DNA of 64,000 bases, taken from assembly GCF_036059255.1 (NCBI RefSeq), contig NZ_CP107947.1, forward strand, positions 4,216,001 to 4,280,000. Reading direction: 5' to 3'. The translations under genes and the position numbers were made by a program. Below the pieces are notes generated by a model, which did not search any database, was not told where the DNA came from, and saw nothing but the letters and a program-made list of their open reading frames with translations. The stretch comes from Micromonospora sp. NBC_00389. GTDB taxonomy: Bacteria; Actinomycetota; Actinomycetes; Mycobacteriales; Micromonosporaceae. Shown piece by piece: positions 1 to 9,461 of the stretch. Each line of letters starts with the position of its first letter. Position 1 is the stretch's first letter.

Positions 1-2
1 TG

Positions 3-2129
3 ATCCGCAACCGCATCGCCGACTCGCCGACCGGCATCGTCGCCACCCCCGACCAGACCCAGCGCCTCTACGTGCAGGACTCGGTCTTCCAGAACATCAG
101 CGGGTCGGCGATCACCCTCAACGACAGCGAATCCGTCCCGGGTGGCGGCGAGCCGGAACTCGTCCGCGCCCAGAACCAGCTCAACGTGGTCGACACCGGA
201 GTCACCGGGACCGGCGCGCTGCTGACCACCGTGCCCAGCGGGCGTACCTGGGCCGGACCCGGCGCGTCCTATCTGGTGCGGGACGCCACGCTCGGGCTTC
301 GGGTCGACGACGCGCTGGGCGCCGCCGAGCGGCGCAGCGACGGCGTCCTGGTCTCGGCGACACCGGCCGCACCGGCGAGCTTCGCCCGGCTCCTGCGCTC
401 CGACGCGCCCCTGCCACCGACCACCGGCGGTTGGGTCAACGTGGTCGATTACGCCGCCGCCAGGGGCGTCACGGTCGGCACCGGCACCAGCGACGACTAC
501 GCCATCTTCCAGCAGGCCATCGACGAGCACGACACCGTGTACGTGCCGATGGGGCAGTACCTGATCGGGAACACCCTGCGGCTCCGGCCACAGAGCAACC
601 TGATCGGCCTGCATCCCCGGCAGACCTGGCTGAAGCTGCCGGACAGTGCCGCCGGATTCACCGACCCGGACCAGCCGAAGGCGATGATCCAGACCCCCCT
701 CGGCGGGAGGAACCAGGTGACCGGCCTCGGCCTGGACTCCGCGCAGCAGACCGCGGGCTCGGTGCACGTGCACTGGCGCTCCGGCGCGCAGAGCTACCTC
801 GCCGACATCGCCACGCAGTTCGTGAAGTGGCATCCGGAGCGGACCGAGCCCGGCGATCCCGGCGCCGGTGACCCCGGTTACCAGTACCGCGGCAGGCACA
901 AGTACAGCTTCTGGGTGCAGGGCGGTGGCGGCACCTTCGCCAACATCTGGAGCGTCGCCGGCTGGGCCGACAACGGCTTCCTGGTCGAGGACACCTCGGT
1001 GCGCGGCCAGATGTACGAGGTCTCCGTCGAGCACCACGAGCACCGCGAGGTCGTGCTGCGCCGGGTCCGCAACTGGGAACTGCACGCGCTCCAGACCGAG
1101 GACCACATCTACGGCTGGCGCTCCCAGGCCGTCGAACTGGACGACGTGCACGATGTCCTGTTCGGCAACACGGTCTTCTTCCGGGTGGCCACGGTGCAGG
1201 GCCCGTACCCGTACGCGGTGGGGCTGCGCAACAGCACCGGGATCGTGATCCGGGGCACCCGGGGCTACCGGCCGGACAACGTGGTCAACACCCGGTGGGG
1301 CGCCACCATCGCCGACGTGGCGACCGGCCGGACCGTACCCGAGATCGAGGTGGCGTACCTGGGGGTCGGGGTGACCGGTACGACGCCCACCCCGGCCGGC
1401 GCCCACATCGCGCTGGACACGCCGGAGATCCGGGTCCTGCCCGGCCGGTCCGGCAGCACCGTGCTGCGGGTACGCAACGACGGCCCCGGCCCGGTCACCG
1501 GCCTGGCGGTCGACGCCGAGGCGCCGGCCGGCTGGCAGGCGCAGGCGCGCCCGGAGGCCACGAGACTGCCCGTGGGCGCGACCACGCCGGTCGCGGTCAG
1601 CGTGCGGGTCCCCACCGACGCGGTGACCGACGGCACGGTCCGGTTGACCGTCTCGTTCACCCGGGGCGGTGAGCGGCAGGAGATTCCGCAGACCCTGCGG
1701 GTGCGCGTGACCGGGGAGAACCTCGCCCGGGGCGCCGCCGTGCAGGCCAGTTCGGTCCTCTCCGGCAACGTCGCGGGCAACGCGGTGGACGGCAACCGGA
1801 CCGGAGCCCGCTGGATCTCTGGCTCAGTGGACCCGGCGCCGACGCTCACCCTGGATCTCGGTGGGCCGGCGGACCTCCAACGGCTCGACCTCTACAGCGG
1901 AGTGGCCGGCTCGGAGAGCCTGCGGGTGCGGGCCTTCCGGGTGGAGGCCCTGGTCGACGGGGCCTGGACGACCATCGGGTCCGCCGGGGCGAACACCGCC
2001 AGCCCGGCCCAGGTCGACCTCAGCGGCGCGCCGGCCGGGATCCGGCAGGTCCGCCTCGTGTTCACCGAACCCAGCCCGACCGACGGGTTGGCCCGAGTCT
2101 TCGAGGTGGAGATCCATGGCATCCGCTGA
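3..2129 (+). CDS. Secreted beta-helix (pectate-lyase-like) protein with NEW3 and F5/8C domains; 5' end outside window
   Basis: The reading frame is open from the window edge, so the N-terminus and any signal peptide are missing; 708 residues are visible. Residues about 1-40 and 140-420 look like a right-handed parallel beta-helix of the pectate lyase superfamily (GWVNVVDYAAARGV, then a SDDYAIFQQAID stretch typical of Pectate_lyase_3). Residues about 478-568 resemble an alpha-galactosidase NEW3 domain. Residues about 573-708 resemble a discoidin/F5-8C carbohydrate-binding domain (NLARGA, AVDGN, LDLGG, EVEIHG). It probably acts outside the cell on a polysaccharide; the substrate cannot be read. 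The last codons overlap the next gene by 14 bp, suggesting co-translation with the GH26-like enzyme. Confidence 0.8.
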   Translation: MRNRIADSPTGIVATPDQTQRLYVQDSVFQNISGSAITLNDSESVPGGGEPELVRAQNQLNVVDTGVTGTGALLTTVPSGRTWAGPGASYLVRDATLGLRVDDALGAAERRSDGVLVSATPAAPASFARLLRSDAPLPPTTGGWVNVVDYAAARGVTVGTGTSDDYAIFQQAIDEHDTVYVPMGQYLIGNTLRLRPQSNLIGLHPRQTWLKLPDSAAGFTDPDQPKAMIQTPLGGRNQVTGLGLDSAQQTAGSVHVHWRSGAQSYLADIATQFVKWHPERTEPGDPGAGDPGYQYRGRHKYSFWVQGGGGTFANIWSVAGWADNGFLVEDTSVRGQMYEVSVEHHEHREVVLRRVRNWELHALQTEDHIYGWRSQAVELDDVHDVLFGNTVFFRVATVQGPYPYAVGLRNSTGIVIRGTRGYRPDNVVNTRWGATIADVATGRTVPEIEVAYLGVGVTGTTPTPAGAHIALDTPEIRVLPGRSGSTVLRVRNDGPGPVTGLAVDAEAPAGWQAQARPEATRLPVGATTPVAVSVRVPTDAVTDGTVRLTVSFTRGGERQEIPQTLRVRVTGENLARGAAVQASSVLSGNVAGNAVDGNRTGARWISGSVDPAPTLTLDLGGPADLQRLDLYSGVAGSESLRVRAFRVEALVDGAWTTIGSAGANTASPAQVDLSGAPAGIRQVRLVFTEPSPTDGLARVFEVEIHGIR

Positions 2130-3180
2130 ACCGTGGCGAACCAGCCGGGTAAGCCGGCGCGCGATCGGCCGGGGTCTGCTGGCCGCCGCGGCGGGATCGA
2201 CGCTGTTACCGGCGCTTCCGGCCACCGCCGGCGCGACCGACCCGACCACCGGCGGAACCGCAGCAGGCACCGACCCGATCGGCGTCGGTCCGACTACGGT
2301 CGATCAGTCGGAGGTGGTTCCGGCGGCGTCGCTCGTCCCGGCTGCCGGGGCCCTCTTCGGCGCCTTCGTCAAGCACGATCCGGACCGCGACCCGGGGATC
2401 TCCGAACCGGAGGCGCTGGAGTCGGTGACCCATGAGCTGCTCGGCATCGACCACTCCTTCCAGCACTGGGACCAGACGTTCCGCACCGACCGGCTCACCG
2501 ACGACATCGCCCGAGGGCGTACCCCGCTGCTCTCCTGGGGCGCCGGCCCGCAGAGCGTGCTGGCCGCGACCGCGCAGGGCGTCAACGATGAACTGGTTCG
2601 GCAACAGGCGGGATGGCTGCGGGCCCTGCGGCAGCCGGTGCTGCTGCGCTTCACCTGGGAGATGGACCTGCCGCAGCGCGGCTACACCCCGGCGACCTTC
2701 AAGGAGGCGTGGCGCCGGGTCCGGACGATCTTCCGGGAGGAACGCGCCGACAACGTCGCGTTCGTCTTCTGCCCGACCTGGCTGGCCTTCAGGACCGGGC
2801 GGGTCTCGTCCTTCTGGCCCGGCGACTCGATGGTCGACTGGGTCGGCGCCGACGGGTACGCCCGCCCGAGCAACGATCACGCACCGCTGACCGAGCTGTT
2901 CCCCTGGTTCTACGACTTCGGGATCCGGCACGACAAGCCGATGATCCTCGCCGAGGTCGGCGTCAACGACACCGCACCCGGGGTGCAGGCTGACTGGCTG
3001 CGCCAGGCCCGGACGGACCTGCGGACGACGTTCCCACTGGTACGGGCGATGGTGTACTTCGATTCCAGGGGCAGTGGCGAGACCGACTGGGTCCTGCCGG
3101 GCAATCCCCGTACGGAGGCCGCACTGCGCCAGCTGGTGCACGACCCGTACTTCCTGCCGCGCCCGGGCGCCCGCCGGTAA
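2116..3180 (+). CDS. TAT-exported GH26-like glycoside hydrolase (beta-mannanase family)
   Basis: 354 residues starting at the ATG inside the end of the upstream gene. An open frame runs further upstream but only as an out-of-frame shadow of that gene. Residues 13-22 (SRRAIGRGLL) followed by an Ala-rich stretch form a twin-arginine signal. The body has GH26 architecture: FGAF near the start, an acid/base candidate Glu182 in RFTWEMD, and a nucleophile candidate Glu280 in ILAEVGV, the expected spacing for a (beta/alpha)8 retaining glycosidase. GH26 enzymes cleave beta-mannan or mixed beta-glucans; the true substrate is unknown. The overlap with the beta-helix protein suggests a two-gene extracellular polysaccharide-processing unit. 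Confidence 0.78.
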   Translation: MASAEPWRTSRVSRRAIGRGLLAAAAGSTLLPALPATAGATDPTTGGTAAGTDPIGVGPTTVDQSEVVPAASLVPAAGALFGAFVKHDPDRDPGISEPEALESVTHELLGIDHSFQHWDQTFRTDRLTDDIARGRTPLLSWGAGPQSVLAATAQGVNDELVRQQAGWLRALRQPVLLRFTWEMDLPQRGYTPATFKEAWRRVRTIFREERADNVAFVFCPTWLAFRTGRVSSFWPGDSMVDWVGADGYARPSNDHAPLTELFPWFYDFGIRHDKPMILAEVGVNDTAPGVQADWLRQARTDLRTTFPLVRAMVYFDSRGSGETDWVLPGNPRTEAALRQLVHDPYFLPRPGARR

Positions 3181-3244
3181 CCGGTGCGGTCCCGTCGGGG
3201 CGGGCCGGTGCCGACGAACGGTCGACGCCGGACCGCCCCGGGGC

Positions 3245-3700
3245 TCAGCAGACGGGTCCGGGGCAGCAGAGGGTCAGCGCGCCGGGCACCACCCGCACCT
3301 TGAGCCGGGTGGTGCCGCCGCGGCGCCGCCGTCCAGCTCGTACGTGCGCGGCGCGGCGAGCCGGACCTTGATCTTGCGGCCCCGGGTGATCCGTACGAAC
3401 GGCGACTCCTCGGTGCGGCCGGCGGCCATCCGGCCGAGGGTGCGCGTCCAGTCCACCGCGCCGTCGGCGGTGGACACGCCGATCTCCAGGCAGCCGTCGT
3501 CGGGACGGGAGTCGTCGAACGCCCGGATGCCGCCGGTGATCGTGCCCACGTTGCCGAAGAGCACGCAGCTCGCCTCGCCGTCGAACCAGTCCGCGCCGTC
3601 GACCGTGATCCGGGTGCGGACGAGTTCGCCGCGCACAGGCCGGGGCACTGGCCCGCGCCTCGGTACGCCGGTCCGGGTGCACCAGCAGCATGTCGATGCG
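3245..3700 (-). pseudogene. Broken diacylglycerol/lipid kinase (YegS/DAGK family), C-terminal part
   Basis: Read on the minus strand, one frame gives GADWFDGEASCVLFGNVGTI, then DDGCLEIGV and RMAAGRTEE, the C-terminal half of the bacterial diacylglycerol kinase fold. The end of the protein (TRLKVRVVPGALTL) is in another frame, so at least one frameshift separates them near 3310. The N-terminal catalytic half is absent; upstream sequence is degraded. Such kinases phosphorylate lipids at the membrane. No functional product is expected. Confidence 0.6.
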
Positions 3701-3754
3701 GCGGTCCTGCTGGCGGCCGCCGGTGCGGCGGTGACCTCGGTCAGGATCGCCCAC

Positions 3755-4166
3755 CGGCCGGTGAAGTGCTGGTAGAGGGCCCCGGCAGTCGTGCAGCTTC
3801 TGCCCGACGGGTGCGGGTGAGAAGCGGCGGCAACCGACAAGCCGTGCAGGTCAACGGCCGCCATCGAGGCCAGCCGACAACGGGCTTGATCTTTGCAAGG
3901 CCGGTGCCGTGCCCGATTGGGCGGTCGGCGGGAGCCAGCTGCGGTCAGGTTCGGTGCAGGGGACCACGGCGGGTAGCGCAGGCCAAGTCTGGTGATGGAC
4001 CCGCGATGCGGCAGCGTATCGACACTTCCTAAACCGGGGCTGCCGTCGCCAGGTTCCGACATCTGGGGACCACACGTGGTGCGCGATGCTAAGCGGTGCG
4101 CCGTCGGGAGCACGCCTTGATCATGGGCATAGCGTGTTTGACGTGCATGGGCGTGTGGCGAATCGT
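3755..4166. other. Non-coding/decayed stretch before the tRNA remnant
   Basis: No reading frame here has convincing protein character. The sequence lies between the broken lipid kinase and the 3' half-tRNA and is probably residue of deleted DNA. Confidence 0.4.
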
Positions 4167-4210
4167 CCTGGGGGTCAAGGGGTCGTCGGTTCGAATCCGG
4201 CCGTCCCGAC
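4167..4210 (+). tRNA. 3' half of tRNA-Pro(GGG) only; att-site-type remnant
   Basis: From 4167 the sequence shows an anticodon loop with GGG, the 3' anticodon strand (TCAAG), a variable region, a T-arm with GGTTCGAATCC, and a 3' acceptor strand ending CGTCCCGAC. This matches the 3' half of an actinobacterial tRNA-Pro(GGG). The 5' acceptor strand, D-arm and 5' anticodon strand are not upstream, so it is not a complete gene. Integrative elements that use the 3' end of a tRNA as attachment site leave exactly such fragments. Confidence 0.72.
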
Positions 4211-4215
4211 AGACA

Positions 4216-4252
4216 AAAAGCCCTGACCAGCGGAAACGCTGGTCAGGGCTTT
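4216..4252 (+). terminator. Rho-independent terminator following the half-tRNA
   Basis: A 16-bp near-perfect stem (AAAGCCCTGACCAGCG paired with its complement) around a GAAA tetraloop, starting about 6 bases after the tRNA 3' end and flanked by A/T-rich bases. This is the usual arrangement of a tRNA terminator, so it was probably carried along with the tRNA 3' end. Confidence 0.8.
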
Positions 4253-4430
4253 AAGTTTGTCTATGGGGTTTTGAACCGCCCCCCGAAAACCCCCCATTTA
4301 CCGGGGTCGGCAACCAGGTTTGTCATCCATGCGCATCGTTGGGCAAGGCGGGTGCGGGACGTTGCCACCTCCCGTGGTCGGTGCCGAGTCGCTCGAGGAT
4401 TGTCAAGCCCCGGGTTTGATGGAGACGGGA

Positions 4431-4800
4431 TTATCTGGTTTTCGGGGTTGCGTTGACCGGACGGGTCATCGTGTGTAGGGCTCCGTACTCGGCGGGCGGG
4501 ACGTGCCCGAGCTCGCCGTGTAAGCGTCGGTTGTTGTACCAGTCGATGTACTCGACGGCCGCGATCTCCAGGTCGTCGATCCCACGCCAGGGGCCCTTGT
4601 TGCGCACGAGTTCGGCCTTGAACAGAGAGTTGAACGCCTCGGCCATCGCGTTGTCGTACGAGTCGCCGACCGAGCCGACCGACGCGACGGCGCCAGCCTC
4701 GGCCAGCCGCTGCGTGTAGCGAATCGCCCGATATTGGATACCCCTGTCGGAGTGGTGGACCAAGCCGGCCAGGTCGGCGCGCCGGGCCATCCGTCATGAG
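4431..4800 (-). mobile_element. IS3-family transposase OrfB, C-terminal fragment
   Basis: The minus strand encodes LVHHSDRGIQYRAIRYTQRL, then SYDNAMAEAFNSLFKAEL and DWYNNRRLHGELGHVPPAEY, the last third of an IS3-group integrase-core transposase, including the second catalytic Asp (HSDRG) and the Glu region (AEAFNSLFKAE). It ends at a natural TAA. The N-terminal HTH (OrfA) and first catalytic Asp are missing: the frame breaks near 4800 where unrelated sequence begins. Non-functional remnant. Confidence 0.8.
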
Positions 4801-5087
4801 AAGGACAGCTCCGCAGGGACCGCTGGATGGGTGAGGAGCAGCGCTCAGCGGGCTCCGTCGTCACCTCGTCGGCGCTGCCGTCTGCGGTCATCGCGCTCCT
4901 GACCCACCCGGTACGCGCGCGCCAGACCGGGCAACCGGTCACCCGCTCGTCGCCTTCATGTGCCGCTCCGCCGCGAGGATCCAACCGTTCGTCGCAAATG
5001 CATTGCCGATTATGAATATCGACAGCTAGGCATGAGCCACGCCGTTCCGGCGGACCCGACCTACCCGACCTGCTGGAGGTCCGAGTC

Positions 5088-7229
5088 ATGCCCCATCCAC
5101 ACCGTCCCCAACGGACGCGCAACGCGCGCCGTGCCGCCACCGCTGCAGCCAGCCTCCTCCTGTCCACCGTCGCCGTGATCTTCGGCCAACCACCCGGCGC
5201 CAGCGCCAGCCCCGCGCCCACCGCCGACACGCCGATCGACGGCACGTCGTGTGCCGCCAACGTCGACGGCATGGCCGACTTCACCCCCGTCCTCGGCCTG
5301 GACCTGCCCGAGCGGGCCAGCTGGCTCAACCAGACCCCGCCGTACACGTTTGACCGCACGGCAGACGTCGCCGCCGGCTTTGACCGCGTCGGGTACTGCC
5401 TCGAGCTGACCACCCCGGCCGGTCCGCAGTGGGTGTGGACAGCCATGACACCGTTCACCACCGACGCGCGCCGGCTCGGCCTGCCGACCCGCAGCGGGGA
5501 GATCACCCGACAGCGGGTCAACGACCTGGAGGTCGCCTCCAACGTCCCCGGCGTCACCACCGGCACCGACCTGGCCGGCTACGTGGAGATGTGGCCCCAC
5601 ACGTACAGCACTGGCGGCTCCCGGCAGATCTCCGGTGCCTCGCCGAGCGCCTACGACGCCGACGACACCGTGAACTCGTCCGGCGGGTACGGGTCGTTCC
5701 AGGTGCACCAGGTCGGCGCCACCCGCCCGTCCCCGGCGGCGCCCCGCACCGTCTTCGCGGTTAACACCTTCACCTCGACCGGCGCGCCGCTCTCGCTCGG
5801 CATCGGCTCCGCACCCACCGGGCACCCGGACTGGACCTTCGCCGGGAACGCCGGCACCTTCACCCAGCGCCGGCTGACCGTGTACGCCCGACCCTCCGTG
5901 CTCACCCTTGACCAGCGCCCACGGGACCGCCAGCTCTACCCGCGGGACGCCTCGAACACCGCCACCGTGCCGGTCTCCGGGATGATCAGCGATCCACGGG
6001 TCAAGGCGGTACAGCTGAAGGTGACCAGCGGCGCCGACGAGTGGACGTACACCTCGCCGGTCACCGACCGGCGGGACTTCTCCTTCAGCCCGCGCATCGA
6101 TGCCGCCCTGCGCGAATACCGGTTCGAGCTGCGCGCGCTCGGCTCCGGCGTGACCCGCCGGGCCGGCCTGTGGGAGGGCGTCCTGGCGGGCGACGTCTAC
6201 GTCATCCAGGGCCAGTCCAACGCGGTCGCCGCCGTGTACCGGGGCTCGTCCGCAGGGGAGGAGTCACCGTTCATCCGCAGCTACGGCTCACCCACCGCGG
6301 ACCCCGTCCTGTCTACGGCGGAACGCAGCTGGAACTACGCCGGCAGCGAGGTCACCAACCAGCCCGGTTCCATCGGCCAGTGGGGCATCCGCATGACCCG
6401 CCGGATCGTGGACACCTACGGCGTGCCGGTAGCCGTCGTCAACGGCGGCCACGGCGGCCAACCGATCTCGTTCTTCCAGCGCAACGACGCCAACCCCGAC
6501 GCCGTCACCACCAACTACGGCCGGCTGCGGCAACGGCTGGACGCCGCCGGGGTACGGGCCGACGTGCGCGGGCTGCTCTGGTACCAGGGCGAGTCCGACA
6601 GCGACAACGCCGCCGTCCACGTCACCGGGTTCACCGCGCTGCTGACCGACTGGCGCAGCGACATCGGCACCGGCATCGCCGACGGCACCCGGTACTTCGT
6701 CTACCAGGTCCGCACCTCCCCCTGCAGCAACAGCACCACCGGCGCACTGCGGGAGGCGCAGCGGCAGATGGGCGACACGCACGGCGTGACCCTGCTCTCC
6801 ACCAACGGCCTGTCCGGCCACGACGGGTGCCACTACGCCTGGGAGCAGGGCTACCGCGAGATGGGCGACCACACGTTCGCCGTCGTGGCCCGCGACCTCT
6901 ACCACGGCCCGAGCGAGGGCGTGGCACCACCCAACCCGAGCGCCGCGACGTTCTCCAACCCGGAACGCACCGAGGTGACCGTGCACCTGCGCAGCGACGA
7001 CCCGCTCACCGTCGACCCCGGCGTCGCCGCCGACTTCCGGGTCAACGGCAGCACGGCCACCGTCACCGGCGTCGAGTACCGGGCGGGCGGCCGGCTCGTG
7101 CTGACCCTCTCCGCGCCAGCCGACGGGGCGACCGGCGTGAGCTACCTCAGCCACCTGCGCGCCGGCCCGTGGATCGTCAACGCGACGGGCAGCGGCCTGC
7201 TCACCTTCCACAACCTGCCACTCACCTAA
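5088..7229 (+). CDS. Secreted SGNH-type carbohydrate esterase (sialate O-acetylesterase-like)
   Basis: 713 residues. The ATG has a GGAGG about 10 bases upstream. Residues 1-43 are a long Sec-type signal (basic n-region, AAASLLLSTVAVIF, ASA cleavage). Residues about 45-270 form a large N-terminal domain of unknown role. Residues about 365-610 carry SGNH hydrolase blocks: GDVYVIQGQSNA with nucleophile Ser377, LLWYQGESD, and GHDGCHYAWEQGY with the catalytic Asp/His region. A C-terminal beta-sandwich-like segment (about 620-713) follows. Enzymes of this group remove acetyl groups from glycans such as sialic acid or xylan, so it fits the carbohydrate-active neighbours upstream. Apparently monocistronic. 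Confidence 0.8.
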   Translation: MPHPHRPQRTRNARRAATAAASLLLSTVAVIFGQPPGASASPAPTADTPIDGTSCAANVDGMADFTPVLGLDLPERASWLNQTPPYTFDRTADVAAGFDRVGYCLELTTPAGPQWVWTAMTPFTTDARRLGLPTRSGEITRQRVNDLEVASNVPGVTTGTDLAGYVEMWPHTYSTGGSRQISGASPSAYDADDTVNSSGGYGSFQVHQVGATRPSPAAPRTVFAVNTFTSTGAPLSLGIGSAPTGHPDWTFAGNAGTFTQRRLTVYARPSVLTLDQRPRDRQLYPRDASNTATVPVSGMISDPRVKAVQLKVTSGADEWTYTSPVTDRRDFSFSPRIDAALREYRFELRALGSGVTRRAGLWEGVLAGDVYVIQGQSNAVAAVYRGSSAGEESPFIRSYGSPTADPVLSTAERSWNYAGSEVTNQPGSIGQWGIRMTRRIVDTYGVPVAVVNGGHGGQPISFFQRNDANPDAVTTNYGRLRQRLDAAGVRADVRGLLWYQGESDSDNAAVHVTGFTALLTDWRSDIGTGIADGTRYFVYQVRTSPCSNSTTGALREAQRQMGDTHGVTLLSTNGLSGHDGCHYAWEQGYREMGDHTFAVVARDLYHGPSEGVAPPNPSAATFSNPERTEVTVHLRSDDPLTVDPGVAADFRVNGSTATVTGVEYRAGGRLVLTLSAPADGATGVSYLSHLRAGPWIVNATGSGLLTFHNLPLT

Positions 7230-7288
7230 CCGGCAGCCGATCGGATGGAACGGCGCGAGCCACCGGGTGGTGGTCCGCGCCGTTCCTC

Positions 7289-7657
7289 CTACGACCGGCC
7301 GGAAGACCGAAGGGATGCGCCGAGGGTGGTCGACTCGAGGTAGCCGGGGTCGAGCCCCTGCAGATACGCGGCGTAGGAGAGCACTTGGGCAACCACCGCG
7401 CGTCGCGCCTCAGGGTTCCCGGCGAGCTTGACCTCGACGACGACAAGCCGGCCTGAAGACTCCACGGCCACGATGTCAGCGCGGCCAGTACCGAGCTGTA
7501 CCTCCGTGCCGAGTACGGTCAGGCCCGGTGCCCCGGACAGTGGAAGCATCTGCGGGCCTTCAGCGACCAGGTCGTGCAAGGCCTGCTCCGCCGGGTACTG
7601 ACTTGCCGCAAGTGGCTGCCAGTTGCCGGTCGCGTCGGAGCCCCAGATGGCGGTCAC
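7289..7657 (-). CDS. Truncated PD-(D/E)XK-type nuclease-like protein (N-terminal part)
   Basis: 122 residues. GTGRADIVAVESSGRLVVVE followed by VKL is the PD-(D/E)XK nuclease core (Asp in RADIV, ExK in EVKL), as in NucS-like endonucleases and restriction-like hypothetical proteins. Relatives are usually two to three times longer; here the protein ends soon after the core (LGASLRSSGRS), so the C-terminus is probably lost to a deletion near 7300. DNA binding or cleavage is inferred from the fold only. It lies tail-to-tail with the acetylesterase gene. Confidence 0.5.
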   Translation of the reverse strand: MTAIWGSDATGNWQPLAASQYPAEQALHDLVAEGPQMLPLSGAPGLTVLGTEVQLGTGRADIVAVESSGRLVVVEVKLAGNPEARRAVVAQVLSYAAYLQGLDPGYLESTTLGASLRSSGRS

Positions 7658-7732
7658 GCGGGGCCGTTAGCACCTACGCCGGCAGGCAGAATGCCCGCCG
7701 GCTCCGTCAGCCTCAAGCTCGAACGGTGCTGC

Positions 7733-8310
7733 TTAGGCGTGGAAGCGGGCGATGACGGGGGCGTGGTCGGGGACGGTGGCGGGGCGTCGGGTTCGGTGGA
7801 TGCGGTGATCGAGCCGATGTCATCGACGAGGCTGTCGACGCTGGCGAGTCGTAGCCGCAGGTCGCGGGAGACGAGGATGTGGTCGATGAGTTCGCCTCGT
7901 CCTTGGTAGATGCGTGAGTATGCCCGTCCGGGAGGTAGGAGCGGGGCGAGGTTGTACAGCCGGACGGGGTCGCCCTTGTCGGGCCGGTCGATGTCTCCGT
8001 CGTCGGGGCCGGCGAGCAGGGTGGTGGTGACGGCGTCGGGCCCGTCGTTGAGGTCCCCGCAGACGACGGTGGGTGTTCCGGGTTCGCCGCTGGTGGCGGA
8101 GGCGGTCATGACCTTGTTGAGCTGCACGCGGACGGCGACGGCTTCGGCGGCGCGCCGCAGCAGGGCGTATCCGGCGCCCCGGGCGCGTTCGTCTTCGTAC
8201 TTCGGGTACCGGCGGCCGTTGGGGTAGGTCAGCAGCTTTGACTTGAGGTGGCAGGTGAGCAGCCCCAGGCCGCCGCCGACGTCGACGTGGACTAAGTAGC
8301 CGAACGGAGC
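7733..8310 (-). pseudogene. Endonuclease/exonuclease/phosphatase family protein, 5'-truncated and frameshifted
   Basis: The minus strand reads FGYLVHVDVGGGLGLLTCHL, later VVCGDLND and GRGELIDHILVSRDLRLRL, all hallmarks of the EEP superfamily (DNase I/AP endonuclease fold). The terminal DHAPVIARFHA block, with the catalytic Asp-His, is in a different frame, so there is a frameshift near 7780. The N-terminal half is missing: the frame runs directly into the 3' end of the uridine-kinase-like gene at about 8310, a deletion joint. Confidence 0.65.
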
Positions 8311-8314
8311 GCGG

Positions 8315-8989
8315 TCAGTGTGTTTGGGTTTCCCAGACCGGCTGCTGGGGCTCGTCGTTGTGCACGATGATGTTGGCGTGATCGGTCGGGCGGACCGTGG
8401 CGAAGTAGAGCTGTTGGGAGGGGATGTAACGCTCGCGCCAGCGCCGTTCGACGTCGGCCCGAGTTAACACCCGGCGCTCTCGGATCACGGCACGATCCAC
8501 AGTCTTGTCGAGGGCGGTCGACACGAAGATGCGCAGGTCCCACCGATCAATCAGTTCCGGGCGCATGAGGAAGACGCCGTCGAAGATCAGCACGGCGTCG
8601 GCGGGGGCAGTCATGACCGGCGGCGACAGCGCAGTATCCGCGGTGCGGTCGTAGACCGCGTGTTGGAAGCGTCGATCTCCGCTTGGGCCGAGCGGATCGA
8701 GCAGAACCCGGTTCAGCGCGTCGTAGTCGTGGGCGTCGAAGTAGCAGCCTTCGGCCGAGTACTCGCCGCGCGGATAGCGCTGTGCCCGTGGGAAGAGGAA
8801 ATCGTCGATCGTCGCGCGGATGACGTCGCGACCCTGTATGCGCAAGGCGACGGCCAGTTCGTCGGCGAGCGTCGTCTTGCCTGCGGCGGGCGGTCCGTCG
8901 ATGGCAACCCGCGTCGGATGTGGGACTGTGACGGCCCCGACTGCCTCAGCCAGGCGGCCGAGCAACTCGTCGCGGCTGCCTTGGTCCAT
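8315..8989 (-). CDS. Uridine kinase-like P-loop NTPase
   Basis: 224 residues starting at the ATG of MDQGSRDELL, preceded by a GGAG-containing ribosome-binding site; the frame is open further upstream but without protein character. Walker A is GPPAAGKTT (about residues 31-39), followed by ATIDDFLFPR, a YDALN segment typical of uridine kinase/phosphoribulokinase proteins, and LIFDGVFLMRPEL as Walker B. A basic lid (RERRVLTRADVERRWRERY) follows. It probably phosphorylates a nucleoside or small sugar-like substrate in the cytoplasm; specificity is not readable. Its 3' end is fused to the EEP remnant. Confidence 0.8.
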   Translation of the reverse strand: MDQGSRDELLGRLAEAVGAVTVPHPTRVAIDGPPAAGKTTLADELAVALRIQGRDVIRATIDDFLFPRAQRYPRGEYSAEGCYFDAHDYDALNRVLLDPLGPSGDRRFQHAVYDRTADTALSPPVMTAPADAVLIFDGVFLMRPELIDRWDLRIFVSTALDKTVDRAVIRERRVLTRADVERRWRERYIPSQQLYFATVRPTDHANIIVHNDEPQQPVWETQTH

Positions 8990-9461
8990 GTCCTGCTCCG
9001 TCCTAGTCTCGCGAAGGTCGCCATGTCGAGCCGACCTTATGCGCGCCAGGTTCTTCGCGCGCGCCACTGTCCGAGTGAGCGAGATTGCCGCATGTGGAAG
9101 TGGCTGCGGTCGCGGCGCACAAGGACTGTCATGCCGGCGCTGGTCGCCCGGCATAACGTGACCGGTCATGTTGTGAGGCGCGGTTGTCGCCTCGCGATCA
9201 TGTCAAGCGTCGTCCGAGGCCACGACGTCAAGCATCACCCGGCACAGGACACCGCCGAATTGTTCTCTCGACGTATCAAAGGCGGCCCGCAAGCGGGCCG
9301 CGCCGGCCCGGCCGGCCACGCTTCGGAAGACCAAGGCCCCGAAGACCTCGGGGCTCCGCCCCGAACCTCGGCCCTCCTCAGAGATTCGCTCTCATCGACC
9401 TAGGAACCGCGGGATGGCGTCACGAATCTTCCGGTACGGGTCACGAGGCCTAGGGTCAGGG
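8990..9461. other. Intergenic stretch with a GC-rich hairpin
   Basis: No convincing gene. A perfect 9-bp stem (GCGGCCCGC, 2-nt loop) lies at 9282-9301 and a second GCCCCGA/TCGGGGC stem near 9336. Either could terminate transcription entering from the left or be residue of an IS end next to the IS5 fragment. Confidence 0.4.

Noticed and set aside
4994..5006. GCAAATGCATTGC as an operator before the acetylesterase gene
   Set aside because: Only 4-bp arms are complementary; too weak to separate from chance.
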